64,000 nt of DNA from Argyresthia goedartella (lineage: Eukaryota > Arthropoda > Insecta > Lepidoptera > Argyresthiidae): positions 7,343,501 to 7,407,500 of the forward strand of contig OX463809.1 of assembly GCA_949825045.1 (NCBI GenBank), given 5' to 3'. A model generated the notes under the pieces. That model saw only the letters and a list, made by a program, of their open reading frames with translations. It was not told where the DNA came from and searched no databases. This document shows, in pieces, positions 31,301-41,166 of this stretch (position 1 is its first letter; each line of letters begins with the position of its first letter). The translations under genes and the position numbers were made by a program.

Positions 31301-32519
31301 GCTAAGAACACCCCCTTATTTTGAACATTACGCTTTAGTAGTCCTTAGGCTACTCAATTAAAAGAAGTTTTATTTTAGTAAACAAACGCAGTTTTAATGA
31401 CCTACCTGTATTTGTAGCATGTAAAACCAATCAGATCTATTATCTTAGCAGAGCCCATGATGCAGACAATAACGGGATAGTTCTGATGCTCCTCTGAGAG
31501 GATTGTCATGAAGATCTTGAATGTTTTTATATTTAAACGTGTTTGTGCCGTACCATCAAATTTAGCATATTCCAGGTATTGGCGGTGGGGTAAATGTGGA
31601 CATTTTTCTAGTTGGTCTGCTAGTAATGACTTCTTCTTATCCTCATTAGGTTTACTTATGAGCTCCTTTCTCGTAAATAGTTCTATTCGTTCTTCATCCG
31701 TGAGTTCTCTTGTTGGGTTTGCCCATTTTATTACTTTTATCTTAGCAGCCTTTCTCATGGCCTGCTCTTTTTTGTCTCTCCACTGTGTTGTGTTAGATCT
31801 AAATATGGAAAATACTTTTTTGTTACCTAGTTCTTTATACTTCACTTGAATTTTCCATGCAAATGAAATGAAATGATACACTACAGTAACCCTAGAAACA
31901 CTAGGTACCTTCACAAAATATAAAAGCTACAACAGCATCACCTGCCTTGGCCCAATATGCATTTGGTTAGTGTGCATGAATTATGGTATGAAGTAGTACT
32001 GCTCAGTCACCCACACCATTTTGTGCTACATCCAACCCATAGTGCGCTTATTTATTCACTATTCTTATGACTACAGTCTGAACCACAGAAGTATAGCATT
32101 TTATCCGGAGTCAATCCACTACCTACAAAATGGAATGAGGTGATGTGTAATTAAAACCAAAGAGAAACTACTAGATACCTGGGGAAGTTAAAATACCTGT
32201 GCGGCATGTCATTGTTACGTATGTAACTGTCTTCCGGGAAATCTTCCTCCTCACTGTCCTCCATATCGGGGTACGGGTCATACTCTGTGACAATCTCTCT
32301 CTGCAACTCATCCTCCGGTATCTCCGTCATGCCAACCTCCCTGGCTTTACTCGGAGAGACATCTCTCATCCGGCTTTTCTCTTCCATTGCCTTATTGTAG
32401 AAAAGTTTAGGGAAGTTCTCCCCGGCCATTACAATCTCGCACATTCCTGTATCATCAGTTGATATAAACGAGTTTCGTATGTTGGAGAGCAGCCAGTGCT
32501 TGTTGTCGTAGGTGGCCAT
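16364..32519 (-). CDS. Sin1: Sin1 (MAPKAP1), TORC2 subunit, 7 coding exons
   Basis: Exons: 32519-32197, 31798-31406, 31111-30774, 26396-26320, 24745-24638, 17010-16884 and 16563-16364. All are GT-AG and phases agree, giving 521 aa (human SIN1 is 522). Exon 1 has the family N-terminus ([11 protein letters not shown]). Exons 2-3 give the CRIM substrate-binding domain ([40 protein letters not shown]). Exons 4-7 give the PH domain and C-terminus ([31 protein letters not shown]). Sin1 holds TORC2 together with Rictor and presents substrates such as Akt. The Ras-binding domain expected between CRIM and PH is not visible; about 70 polar residues stand there. Introns hold a Jockey-like LINE, DNA transposons and the duplication breakpoint. 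Exons 6-7 are duplicated downstream at 7669-7023. The exon 6 donor GCC-G|GTATGG was chosen because its phase fits exon 7. Confidence 0.93.
17026..17525 (-). repeat. dispersed repeats, unit B copy
   Basis: Unit B counterpart of 7685-8175 (CTGT/CGGT microsatellite, GAACCCTCGGTGCGCG word, RTE 3'-end scrap). It lies in the intron between Sin1 exons 5 and 6, just upstream of exon 6 in transcript sense. Confidence 0.55.
17857..17916 (-). mobile_element. 60-bp retroposed fragment with 14-bp target duplication (unit B only)
   Basis: A T-run followed by CTCCTAATTAATGGC..CAAAGTA is flanked by the direct repeat TACGATTAAAATCT at 17843-17856 and 17917-17930. Unit A has this 14-mer once (near 8493). The poly-T at the left means a poly-A tailed, 5'-truncated SINE or LINE-mobilised fragment on the minus strand, inserted after the duplication. 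Confidence 0.88.
18046..18525. repeat. dispersed repeat family 'ACACGTATCATAAACCC', copy 2 (unit B)
   Basis: Unit B copy of 8628-9090. Here the internal frame (18160-18351) is open and ends [15 protein letters not shown]. It includes TTGGTAGGTACTACAG where copy 1 has TTGGTACTACAG. Confidence 0.65.
18542..20982 (-). mobile_element. pogo-like DNA transposon with damaged transposase (unit B)
   Basis: The element is 2441 bp. Its terminal inverted repeats are perfect for about 23 bp, starting GAGGAAAGTAACCAAATATG, and it is flanked by TA (18540-18541 and 20983-20984). It carries a pogo/Tigger-type DDE transposase plus a PHD-like finger on the minus strand. Unit A has no element here but carries TAGATA instead of TA. 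The words CCAAATATGGAA and ATATGGAATATC recur near both ends (18548, 18731, 18752, 20580, 20960), as for subterminal transposase sites. Confidence 0.92.
18840..20527 (-). pseudogene. pogo/Tigger-type DDE transposase with PHD-like C-terminus, inactivated
   Basis: Pieces in order: a helix-turn-helix type DNA-binding region (about 20527-20150: [31 protein letters not shown]), then a DDE core in other frames. Asp 1 lies in YNVDESGL (about 20090) and Asp 2 in [11 protein letters not shown] (about 19750). The block [12 protein letters not shown] follows, which in family members continues into the LD carrying the third Asp. Here it runs directly into YSEETRMW, so the third catalytic residue and some following residues are missing. 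[19 protein letters not shown] is family-typical. A separate frame (19118-18840) gives a PHD-like C-x2-C...C-x2-C cluster. Several frameshifts, or uncharacterised introns, lie between the parts. Not expected to be active. Confidence 0.85.
21102..21820. mobile_element. 719-bp TIR element, non-autonomous (unit B)
   Basis: The ends are inverted: ACTCGGCGCCACGACTAAAG at the left and, on the minus strand, ACTCGGCGCCACGAATAAAG at the right, one mismatch in 20. TAT is duplicated at 21099-21101 and 21821-21823. The unit A site (near 9228) has TAT once and no element, which proves insertion after the duplication. There is one extra G between the right TIR and TAT. No transposase frame is present. It splits the THAP-like ORF after its third codon. 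Confidence 0.88.
21821..22017 (+). pseudogene. THAP-like short ORF, interrupted unit B copy
   Basis: Copy of 9226-9423, separated from its ATG (21094) by the 719-bp element. It also lacks one C of the CCCGG in copy A and carries small indels (GGCTAAGTACTTGG against GGCTACTTGG), so the frame is lost. Confidence 0.5.
22243..23400 (-). mobile_element. LINE RNase H region, interrupted by a TTAA-flanked insertion
   Basis: The minus strand reads, from about 23260, a decayed RNase H segment with GSQATLKAL at the 23115 end. It then continues on the other side of the insertion (22498 downward) with NKSALFNEC, and after a frameshift with [20 protein letters not shown] (22410-22350), the classic end of LINE RNase H. 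The right breakpoint of the tandem duplication (22390) lies inside this reading. The family was not identified. Confidence 0.75.
22499..23114. mobile_element. 616-bp piggyBac-like non-autonomous element with TTAA duplication
   Basis: TTAA occurs on both sides (22495-22498 and 23115-23118). The inner ends begin CACTTTGGCC and, on the minus strand, CACTTTCAGTGCC. Removing the insert and one TTAA makes the host LINE RNase H frame run through without a gap (..[18 protein letters not shown]..), which supports a real insertion. There is no transposase. Confidence 0.82.
23401..24637. other. Sin1 intron 5 sequence without recognisable gene
   Basis: AT-rich intron sequence. A possible RTE 3'-end scrap lies at about 24430-24575 (words ACTGCTGGGTG and CGACCGCATCCAGCGGGATCC). 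Nothing else was recognised. Confidence 0.45.
25085..25190 (+). repeat. dispersed repeat with GCGAAGCGAAG core, copy 1
   Basis: The sequence GAAGGGTAAAGGTGGTTAGCGAAGCGAAGCC..CTTCCTGTTAGGTTGAACATGCAAGAACAA matches 47665-47790 (same strand) and 63700-63870 (opposite strand). It lies directly before a copy of the ACACGTATC family. Limits are approximate. Confidence 0.7.
25186..26125. repeat. dispersed repeat family 'ACACGTATCATAAACCC', copy 3, split by LINE tail
   Basis: A third, more diverged copy, outside the tandem duplication and in Sin1 intron 4. The internal frame again ends [15 protein letters not shown] (about 25485-25531), with a local duplication of the TTGGTACT segment. The copy is interrupted at TTAGGCATT by the element at 25580-26045. 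Confidence 0.7.
25580..26045 (-). mobile_element. 5'-truncated LINE 3' end with 9-bp target duplication
   Basis: TTAGGCATT is duplicated at 25571-25579 and 26046-26054. On the minus strand the insert begins inside coding sequence ([17 protein letters not shown]... to a TAA at 25906-25908), continues with a 3' UTR and ends in AAATA repeats (GTCCCAAATAAAATAAAAT...). This is a simple 466-bp dead-on-arrival LINE insertion. Confidence 0.88.
27311..28648 (+). pseudogene. Jockey-like LINE endonuclease region, prematurely ended
   Basis: A 445-codon frame. The first 170 residues are Pro-rich and basic (gag-like or linker). An apurinic endonuclease domain follows: [58 protein letters not shown] and a final DIDTPHLPI, corresponding to the SDH-type motif of the family. 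After DLLTRPP the frame shifts, and the usual linker of 100 or more residues before the RT is absent, so an internal deletion is likely. Nearby opposite-strand frames arise from high GC content and are not genes. Confidence 0.75.
28687..30274 (+). pseudogene. Jockey-like LINE reverse transcriptase, one frameshift
   Basis: First frame 28687-29228: [42 protein letters not shown]. Second frame from about 29229 to 30274: [52 protein letters not shown] with intact YADD, then [10 protein letters not shown] and a C-terminal thumb-like region. One frameshift near 29228 separates the frames. All core RT motifs are otherwise well preserved, so the copy is not very old. Confidence 0.85.
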
Positions 32520-33101
32520 GGTGAGGCTTTTGGTTTCTAATGGGATTATAGAATAAAACAAAAAAATGCAAACAAACAAACAACAATAAATAAATAACTA
32601 TAACCTCAACTCAATTTTTGTACCATCGAATCATCGAAGATTGTCAGAGCCTAGTGCGTTCAAAGTTATAACATTTATTGAAATAGTAGAGGCATCTAGC
32701 GTAGAGTAGCGAAACTAATATCAAGGTGTGATTGGATTGGATGGAAGAAAAGAATCCATGCCATCCTCATGTTGCAAAAAAAAAAAAAATGACAGTCAAG
32801 CAAGTTGTCATGGCAATTGTAACAAACAAAACAAAACAGTGTTTTGATATGTTGTTGCCATATTTGTTTGTTCTGTGGTTATTTTAATACATTGACACCA
32901 CCACACCACACCGAGAACTTCAGGTATTCCTACAATATTTTTATTTTACTGGGAAATTCCTGTTTACTTCTTCTTTTTGTACAAAATAGTTTAGTCGTTG
33001 CTTGGAGGTTATGTTCTGCGTATCCGAATATTCATTTTGGATTGTTGCCTTCGTTTGTAATGTAAGTAAATTGACTCTTTGAAAATGTGAACAAACAAAT
33101 T
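32520..33101. promoter_or_regulatory. upstream region of Sin1 and of the Tctex1 gene
   Basis: This lies between the Sin1 start (32519, minus) and the 3' end of the SMYD4-like gene. The Tctex1 light-chain gene runs the other way from 33583. A possible non-coding first exon of the Tctex1 gene ends at CACACCGAGAACTTCAG with the donor GTATTC near 32923. If so, the two genes share a head-to-head promoter here. No core promoter motif is obvious. Confidence 0.35.
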
Positions 33102-33107
33102 TTTATT
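33102..33107 (-). terminator. polyadenylation signal of the SMYD4-like gene
   Basis: AATAAA on the minus strand, 37 bp after the stop codon of the SMYD4-like gene (33144). Confidence 0.6.
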
Positions 33108-33143
33108 AACACAAATCCAACATGACAAAAACAACAATAAAAA

Positions 33144-36100
33144 TCAAACAATGCTGTAGTTGCCCATAGAAAGCATACAGCGCCTGAGTTCTTGCACACA
33201 TTCATAATACGACCGATAGGGCGGAGCTAGGGTCTCGTCATAGAGCTTTAGTACTTCGACAAACTTCTTCATGGCTTCTCCATATTTGCCTTCCTCCATC
33301 GCTGCACAGCCGAGACGGTATGCCAAGTCAGTGTCCTGCAATTTTTAACATATGTAAATTTTAGGGCAGTTTAGCTCTCCAAATCTATATTTGGGTGTTA
33401 TATAATGTAGGCATGTAATTGTATAACTTACATTACACTAAGTATAGAATTTTCTTTTGGACAGAATACTTTCAATTCACAAATATTGTCCTATTGAAAT
33501 AAGGAAAGCTACTGTGTGTTATTTCAGGTGTTGATGTTGAAGGAACCAGAGTATTATTAAGGCAGTAAAAGGTTTTTACCCAATGGCAGATGATGATGAA
33601 GGATGTGAGTATACTTTCAAACATTTACAATCATATTCCCGCTTCCCCCTGTTAGTGTTGCATCAGTATTCATGACATGTACTAAAATGAGACCCTTATT
33701 TGTACCTGGTTAGATATAACATTCACCCATTTGATAAAATGTTCTATAGCCTGTAACATTTATATTTTCTTAAATGATGATATTATTAACAGCTGTCCAT
33801 GAAGAAGCGTCGCAGGTTGCTCTAGATACGAGTGACACTGGCCTGACCACACCAGTAGGCGAGGACAAGCCACTCGACCCACCCAAATATGAAGTGAGGC
33901 CACGGATTGGAGACAAGTAAGATTAAATAAAAAAAAACAGGCCCATACATGCTACCCTGGTGTTTCATTGGTTGGACGAAACTAATCTACAAATTCAACA
34001 AAATCTGCATATCAAAAAATCCAATAAAGTTATTTGGATGACAACTATATTACTATTAATGTTGGATGGAAGTATTCAGAATTTGGTTGCTAGCGTCTTT
34101 GTTACAAAGATAGCAGCCATTAAACAGCTTCTTCTACTGCAGAGTGGACTATTTACAGGCTACCCTCAATCAACCATACATCAGATACTTTTCTCACACA
34201 CACAACTTGATGCAATTATCTCAAAGTAGCACATTCAATTCTTAACAATTAACACAACTTTCATTTCAACAATCTTAGTACCCAATAATCCCATCCCCTC
34301 AGGTTTCAGGCGCAAGCTGTGAAGGACATTATTCTATTGTCCATGCAGGAGCAACTGCTGGGCCGGCAGTACCGAGCCGACCAGGCGCCACGCTGGGCCG
34401 TGACCATCGCTAACGGGATACGGCTGAGAGTACGCGAGCTGGGCATGAAGAGGTATCAAGGCAGTAGTTACCGTATTATCTAAAGTAATCGAGTGACACG
34501 AGACATCCAATGGTTAGATTACCGGGATGACGGATGACATCATCACCATAATAGGCAGTGGATGCGGGAGGCCCAGGTAGTTGGCGTAGTGGGAAGAGGC
34601 CTAAACCCAGTAGTGGTTGAATGTGGACTGATCGATGCTATTATCTTGAGCACAAAGGTACTACCAACTGGTTACCTATTCCAGGACAGGGGTAGTTAGC
34701 GTAGAGAGAGAGAGAAGAAGAACCCTAAACCCAGCAGTGGGTGAATGTGTGTGATTGATGATACAAAGGTTACCAACTGGTTTCCCATTCACATAGGCAA
34801 ACGTTTGACTGGTCTGACTGATAGACCGGAATGAGGTTTGCTGCAGAGCTATATTTTCCTCTGATCCATCTTATACCTCACTGGTTCCCCAATGGGTAAT
34901 TCAAATTCCTTTTCCAGAAATTCGAAGGTTTGTTTATATGACAGAATGAATGTTTCAGGTACAAAATTCTAGTTCAGACAACACTGGTCGAGATGAAAGG
35001 GGCCGGCTTAAAGTACGGGCAGCGATGTGTGTGGGATCCAGAGACGGATGACTACGTCGACGATCAATATAGAAACGACACCCTGCTGTGCCATACTGTA
35101 GTCTACGGGATTTATATGTACTGAAGAGATAATGTAAGCCTTAGAATGCGCATGGGGTCCATTTGTGTCAAATAAGGTATGTATGACTGTTGCACTTTCT
35201 GATTGTATGTTTGGAGTTGGTTGGTAGTAGTGGGCATTGTCCTAAGCCGTTTGAAGTCCGCTATGGCCGTTTTACATCCTGTATATAAGATATGATCATA
35301 GCTAACATAATGAGGCGAAAATAACGAAGAAACTGTTACCTTCGTCGTAACGTGCCTTTGCCTATATGATCTTGACATGTTATTATGAATTAGCAGTGTT
35401 AACTATGTTTTAGTTTAGTCATATGCTGTATTTATGTTTAGATTAGTTATTATTTCAAATCATTAACTTTGAATTACTTGTGTGATTGTGTGTACCTATA
35501 GTTATAGATATAATAAAAACAAATTATATTTATCCAGAAGTCGAGTCATTTGATTTGAACGTACACTCTAATTTATGGCGACAAAATGTCATTCTTAATA
35601 ATACTTCCAAGAGGTATTGCGTGATCAATATGATTTCGTTTACGGACGTGCTAATTCTGTCCATTCAATATTTGAAGATGAAATTCGGCTTATTAAGTAT
35701 CACTTCACACCTTTGTGTTTCTGGGTGATATTTCCCTGTATTCGATTTAATGTCCAATTTGTACTTTGGTCGAGTGTTCAGCACGTGTTCAGGAAGTGCG
35801 GACGATGGTGTCGCTCTTGGATCGGCAGCCTTATGGCGTAAGTCGTCTGAGCTATGAACTTGATATTGACTTTTACGTTTGACACCTTGCACCAGCTTCA
35901 TCTGTCAAATTGGTATCACGCAAGTAGCATCATAATGGAGGCCAAACCCAAGCTCATTGAATGAAGCCTAGAAGCCTTCGGTGATACCCCGCAATCGATG
36001 AAATTGTATGAGCATGAGATGAACCATAGACACACGCTATGAACTTCAGAGAGTTACGCCATGAGGCTGCAGACTAAATCGCTACGAGCGGCGTTGAAGT

Positions 36101-39100
36101 CGTGGACGACGCTGCCGCTGCCTGAGCCAGGCCACATCACTGCGTTGCGGCCACATCGACCTTAAGTGGAATAGCCTAAAGTGATGTGGCCTGGCTGGTT
36201 ACTGGTTACACTGTGCGAGCTGCTAATGTGACAATAAACGGCTACTGCGCAATGACAGTAGATTGGCTCCGACTCGCACATGACAGTAACTCATATGACG
36301 CGGTCACACTAACCGAGTAGCTGCACTGCAGTAACTGACTAAATCAGCTGGTACCTCTGCTTGCACTGTGTAACCAGCCTTTTGATTATCCGTCAAGATT
36401 CAGGTGTCTAATGATGATGAAAGCCAAATGTTTTGCGATGCCCAACTTACCTGCAAAGACTTCAATCCCTTCAGTATGTTTGTGTACTGATGACAAAGAC
36501 CACACTGCACCATAAACTCCTTGCAGTCGTAGGGTACGGCCACCACGTTGCTACATGGGTTCTCCGAGTTGCATCTAAGCATAGTAAGATAGGTGTTTAT
36601 TATTTTAATAGTGAACCGTTAATCTTAGTTTTTTTAATAAATATAACCCACAAGGCGACAGGGCGACCCTTTACCACCAAAGTTGTTTACCAGAGCCCTC
36701 GAGAAGGTATTCAAACAGCTAGCAGTCCCATATCAGGACAACGGCATTGTCGTCGGTGGCAGAAGGCTCACAAACATTCGCTTCGCCCATGACATTGTAG
36801 TGTTCGCGTCGACGGCAGCAGAACTGCTAATTAGGCTACATCTTAACACGGCAATCCTTGAGGTTGGACTGACGTTGAATCGAGCAAAAACGCAGCTCAT
36901 GACCAATAGACCTACAGCACGAAAAGTAGGATCGAGGTTCATGAACAGGAAATACTATATGTGGATGAATACATCAACTTGGGCCAGGTCGGGGAAAATC
37001 ATAGGTTATTTTTTTTCGTAGAATAACTATCCTCGAGATTTATTCCGCGTTTCTAGCTAGTGGCCCTTAGTATCCTTGGAAAACAGGCGGACAAGGAAAT
37101 TGATAGACGCATATCGAATGCCTTTAAGAGTTACTGGTCCATGAATGAGCTGATGAAGGGCAACCTTCCATTATCACTGAAGCGCAAACTCGTCGACATG
37201 TGTCTCCTGCCTATCCTAAACTACGATGCTCAAAGTTGGTCGCCGACGGAGAACCAGAAGTCCAGACTCAAGGTTTGTCAAAGAGCGATGGAGCGAAGCA
37301 TAACAGATATTAAACTGACGGATAACGTTAGGAACACGACGCTACGCTCCATCAGTGGCATTGGCTACGTAGGTGCAAAGACCGCAGGCCTAAAATGGGA
37401 CTAGGCCGGACACGTTTGCCGCATGCACCTCCAGAATTGGGCGAAACTTGCCACCGAATGGGTGCCAAGCGACGGACACCGGCGTAGGGGTAGGCCGAGA
37501 CTTCGATGGCGGGATGACCTGGACAAGTTCCTGCCAGGCTGGGCGGGGGCAGCCCAGGACAGGAATAAGTGTTCCAAGAAAGGGGAGGCCTTTGCCCAGC
37601 AGTGCGACACCAAACAGGCTACATAAAAAAACCCTCAAGATTTAGTAATAAAAAGATATGATCTTTTCTATTTCATTAGGTAGATAAGTCTAGAAAATCT
37701 GAAGTTAAATCTGTGTTTGAAGATTCCTAGATTCAGTACCCTTAATGTCATTAAAAATACGCTAGCATAATTTCATAACATTGATATCTCTTTCAATATA
37801 CTCGTATAAAGTTAGATATAACCTTATCAATACATATCGCTGTCCTTATATTTATTCTATTAGCAGTTATACTAACTTGAATCTCATGTAACTCTCATTC
37901 ATCTCCTCAAACAACGGCCAGTTCTGCTGGCATGGCAGGCACCCGCAATCGAACCAGTACTGGTCTTTCAGAGTGGCCTGCCTCTGATCCTTAGGCACAG
38001 TGGTGAATATGGGCCCGTAGTTGTCTGAAACCTCAGAGCCCTTCTTGATGAACTTGACTGCTCGCATCACGATGGATGAACCGCAGAAATATCTGAGAAA
38101 AAGAGAGTGAATGTAAACACTGAAATAAATCCAACTCATCATAACTGACTTACAAATCAGCGCAGGGCAGAGAAGGAGCAGGACTCCCGATGTGGTTAAA
38201 TTTCGACAAACTTAGGACAACAGCAAGAATGAGATCCCTTACCTGACTACACTGGGATCACAAGAATGGTTTATCAGAGCCAACGTCGGGAAGACTGCAC
38301 CAGCCAAGAAGGTGGACTTTCCATTGTGCTTGATTATATTCGAGCCGGCAGTCTTCGGCTTCGGACACACTAGCTCAAAAACTTCGTGAGCATTGAATTG
38401 AAGAATCTGTAGGTTCTTGAACAACAAACTGCCGAAGAAAGCAATGTCCTCCTTGTATGTTTCCTGAACAGCCATTGTCTTTATTTCTTCCAAGGAAATG
38501 GAATCTCTAGGCTTTATGTCGAAGTATCCACTGAGTTCTAGCATTTTCAATAAGAAAGCAACCATTTGCGATCTGTGAATTAAGTCTTGCATAGTTCTTT
38601 TGTCTTCGTGGGACACTAGGTGGAAAATGTTTCTATAATCTTCGGTCTTGTAAGGGCTCTGCGGTTTGACTTCTAATTCTTTGTTTATATTTATGAAGTA
38701 GTCCTTCTGGGCTTGGGTGATCATTCGCAACGCGATGAGGCAAGTGATGGAGCAGCCAGATTTCCAAAGCAACGGCAGGATCGGGCACTCGTATCCGTGA
38801 TAAGTCTTCACAGCAGTTTCTAAACACTTATCGCTGCAAAACACCACATTTGGACAGCTTGGGCATGCTAGTGGAATCGGGCATCTGAAACATTGAAATG
38901 ACGCGCGCGCCTTGATCCTTTCCTTTAAACCTACATTCATTGACCAATACTGAACGAAATGCTACTTACTTCAGAAAACAGTGCTGACAATACGTTTTAG
39001 AAAATTCAGCTAGTAACACTCCACTATGTGGCTTTTCCACCATGACTATTTCACCAGCTTCAATGTCTCTGGTGGCTGAAGCATATCTACCTCTAAGTTC

Positions 39101-40218
39101 ATCATGATCTATCTGAATGGCTGCTGAAGCTGCAGGGTACTGTGGGTTAGATTTTCCCGGCAACTTCGCTTTAGGAGGAGTTCTTTTCAAAGGTTCTGGA
39201 TCTTTTGGGTTGCCAGCAAGGGTGAGGCCTTTGTTGAGCATTCCAAGCATGATTTTCGCATCAGTGACTTGTTTTTGCTTTTTCGTGGCGTCCAAACCTT
39301 TTGCGTCATCAAGAGCTCGTATCGTTTCTCTGGAAAAAGCATAGCACATTTGTAAAGCCTGTGTTTAATGAACGGCAATATGCAGTTCTGAAACATTGCT
39401 TACTGGAAAGCAGAGATAGCTTCGCGGTTTCTCTTCAGTAAGAGGAGGCACCTTGCCCTTCTCTCTACGACCTTGTATCGAAGGTGCTTTGGGTAGCCCA
39501 AGTCCATGCACCGACGAATGTCCACGATGGCATCCTCATGTAGCCCCAAGTGGACCAGGGCGGCTGAGCGGTTTGCCAGGACTATAGATGTTTCTTCAGC
39601 TGTAAAATAATAAGATCGCGTCACGAAACGATGTCGTTGGCACGAAAGCAAATGCCTCGCCAGGCTTCTTGGCTCGTGAGCGAAATGTCACTTTCTCTTT
39701 TCTCTCGCCTATGTATGTATATCTTTCTTGTGCCCATGCGCCGCTACCACATCCAGGCGGCATCCAGAGGACAAAAAACCTGACGCGGGCCTTACATATA
39801 GGGTAGGTACAGGCCTACCTTATGGAAGGCCAATTTATATCGTTTTTTTTTACAAAACGATTCTTCTCTAATATAATTCAATGGTGAACTCACCTTCTTT
39901 CTGCGGCATATTCAATAAGCTCAAGTTGTACATAATCAATGCTTGCCCCCAGTCACCTTTCTGAACCGCTTTATTCCCTTCGTTCTTACAAAGGCGCGCT
40001 TTTTCCAGATCCTTTACAACCGGAAATAGCCCTCCGGTCTTATATTTCTCTAAATCACTGGTTAGATCGTATTCCTTGATTGCCGGAAGCCCGCACAAAT
40101 AGGAAACTCTCTTGTCATTTGATTCTAAATTCGCGAAATTGTTTCTCGTCACTTCGTCTATAGAACTGTTTATAGTTTCGTGGAATTTCTTGAAGAAGCC
40201 TTCTTTTTCTTCCGTCAT
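33144..40218 (-). CDS. SMYD4: SMYD4-like TPR-MYND-SET lysine methyltransferase family protein, 7 exons
   Basis: Exons: 40218-39894, 39599-39404, 39329-38970, 38884-38243, 38092-37877, 36574-36451 and 33335-33144. All are GT-AG and phases agree, giving 684 aa. TPR-like helices lie at about residues 60-175 (KNEGNKAVQKGDWGQALIMY; LANRSAALVHLGLHEDAI). The SET N-part is at about 255-285 (GRYASATRDIEAGEIVMVEK). The MYND zinc finger is at about 286-328 (C-x2-C, C-x2-C, C-x3-C, H-x3-C). The SET core has INHSCDPSV and SDNYGPIF, and post-SET cysteines follow (CGCLPC; CGLC), then a TPR-like C-terminus. SMYD proteins methylate lysines on histones and other targets; catalytic activity of SMYD4-type insect members is uncertain. 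Intron 6 contains the Tctex1 gene on the other strand, and intron 5 an RTE remnant. Confidence 0.9.
33583..35124 (+). CDS. Tctex1-family dynein light chain (TCTEX1D2/DYNLT2B-like), 4 exons
   Basis: Exons: 33583-33604, 33793-33916, 34303-34452 and 34959-35124. All are GT-AG and phases 1, 2, 2 agree, giving 153 aa. The acidic N-terminus leads to KYEVRPRIGDKFQAQAVKDI, then TIANGIRLRVRELGMKRYKI, VQTTLVEMKG, RCVWDPETDDYVDDQYRNDT and a C-terminal LLCHTVVYGIYMY. These are the hallmarks of the Tctex1 fold, with W-D..D.Y...F/Y-N..L and a final aromatic strand. Such light chains bind dynein intermediate chains; DYNLT2B serves intraflagellar-transport dynein 2. Subfamily choice is by eye. AATAAA occurs at 35512-35517. 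The gene is nested in the last intron of the SMYD4-like gene on the opposite strand. Intron 3 holds two RTE 3'-end scraps. Confidence 0.9.
34553..34770 (+). repeat. two RTE 3'-end-like scraps in the Tctex1 intron 3
   Basis: GAAGAGGCCTAAACCCAGTAGTGGTTGAATG (about 34600) and GAACCCTAAACCCAGCAGTGGGTGAATG (about 34720) are diverged direct copies of the RTE terminal word, each followed by GATxxATGATAC-like sequence. Confidence 0.5.
35125..36124. other. intronic (SMYD4-like) sequence downstream of the Tctex1 gene
   Basis: The Tctex1 3' UTR probably ends after AATAAA at 35512. The rest shows no gene with family features. Confidence 0.45.
36125..36196. repeat. 17-bp perfect inverted repeat with 38-nt loop
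   Basis: AGCCAGGCCACATCACT (36125-36141) and its exact reverse complement (36180-36196) flank a 38-nt spacer. This could form a hairpin. It adjoins the TIR element at 36192-36382. Confidence 0.75.
36192..36382. mobile_element. short TIR element (about 190 bp)
   Basis: The left end GGCTGGTTACTGGTTACACT and the right end, on the minus strand, GGCTGGTTACACAGTGC form an imperfect inverted repeat (left copy carries a TGGTTAC duplication). No coding. Located in intron 6 of the SMYD4-like gene, close to exon 6. Confidence 0.5.
36650..37640 (+). mobile_element. RTE-like LINE C-terminal half in an intron of the SMYD4-like gene
   Basis: Plus-strand coding pieces: VFKQLAVPYQDNGIVVGGRR, RFAHDIVVFA (the FADD catalytic box with Asp to His), then KSYWSMNELMKGNLPLSLKR, LNYDAQSWSPTENQKSRL and the typical end AGHVCRMHLQNWAKLATEW, GRPRLRWRDDLDKFLPGW, GEAFAQQ. 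Frameshifts at about 37000 and a stop at 37402 break it. It ends in the RTE word GGCCTTTGCCCAGCAGTG. It is antisense to the SMYD4-like gene, in intron 5. Confidence 0.85.
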
Positions 40219-41166
40219 TCTGACACTTTCAGCACTTTAACGCTAGCACTTCACTAATTGATGATTACAGGAACAAAATCGATAGTTTTGTGCAAACAAA
40301 AATATTGAACAGAAGAGGAAATATATGAACATGCGGCTATTGAAATCCGCCGGCGATGGCGGGACGTGAATGTCGAGTTCTATTTTTATAATTAGAGCAG
40401 AGAGATGTACCTACTCTCTCGTTAGTTAACAGCTCACGATATTGAGCTCTATTTCATTTGGGATTCTTTGTAGTATAGGTGTATATATATACTTACGTTG
40501 CGTTGTACCCATTGAAAGATATTATTTTGGTCATATCGACGTTTACAGTTACCAGTTACAGTATCACATGTGTACTCGATTCGAATGTAGTTAAGAAAGC
40601 CAATGAAAGTAAATATTTTGTTTATTTAGGTATCAGATTATAACATAAGTTAGGCTTTAGATAACTAAATTTAGCGCCATCAGTCAACGGCTCAAAGAAC
40701 TCTCTAGATTTCAGCGCACAATAAGATTGTAAAAAAACTTCATAATGAAAATGAAATCCGCATCAACCGGTCATCAACCTAAAGAACATCATTATGTTTT
40801 CGTTAAATCTCGCCGCACAGTAGGGTGTCAATACTTACCTTTAGTCCAAAAAGAATTACCTCCATTCGCATCTATAACATTCATTCTTCACTATCGATAT
40901 GGTCAGATATCGGAATATTTTTATCAAATACCTTAAAAATACCTCGAGAGCTTCCTGCTGCAAATAGAAAGGCTCGGGACTAAAGGGAAGAAAAATTGGT
41001 CTTCTTTCGGCAGTTAAACTTCTCGCAGAGAAATCTATCGATGTTGGTTAGCTTCAGAGCAGTACGTTTTACAGATTGTTATTATATCATTGGTAACCCT
41101 TAAGCCTGGCCTGTGTGTAAGCCTGGTGTTCTTTGTCTCTTTAACAATACTGACCCTGATAGATGC

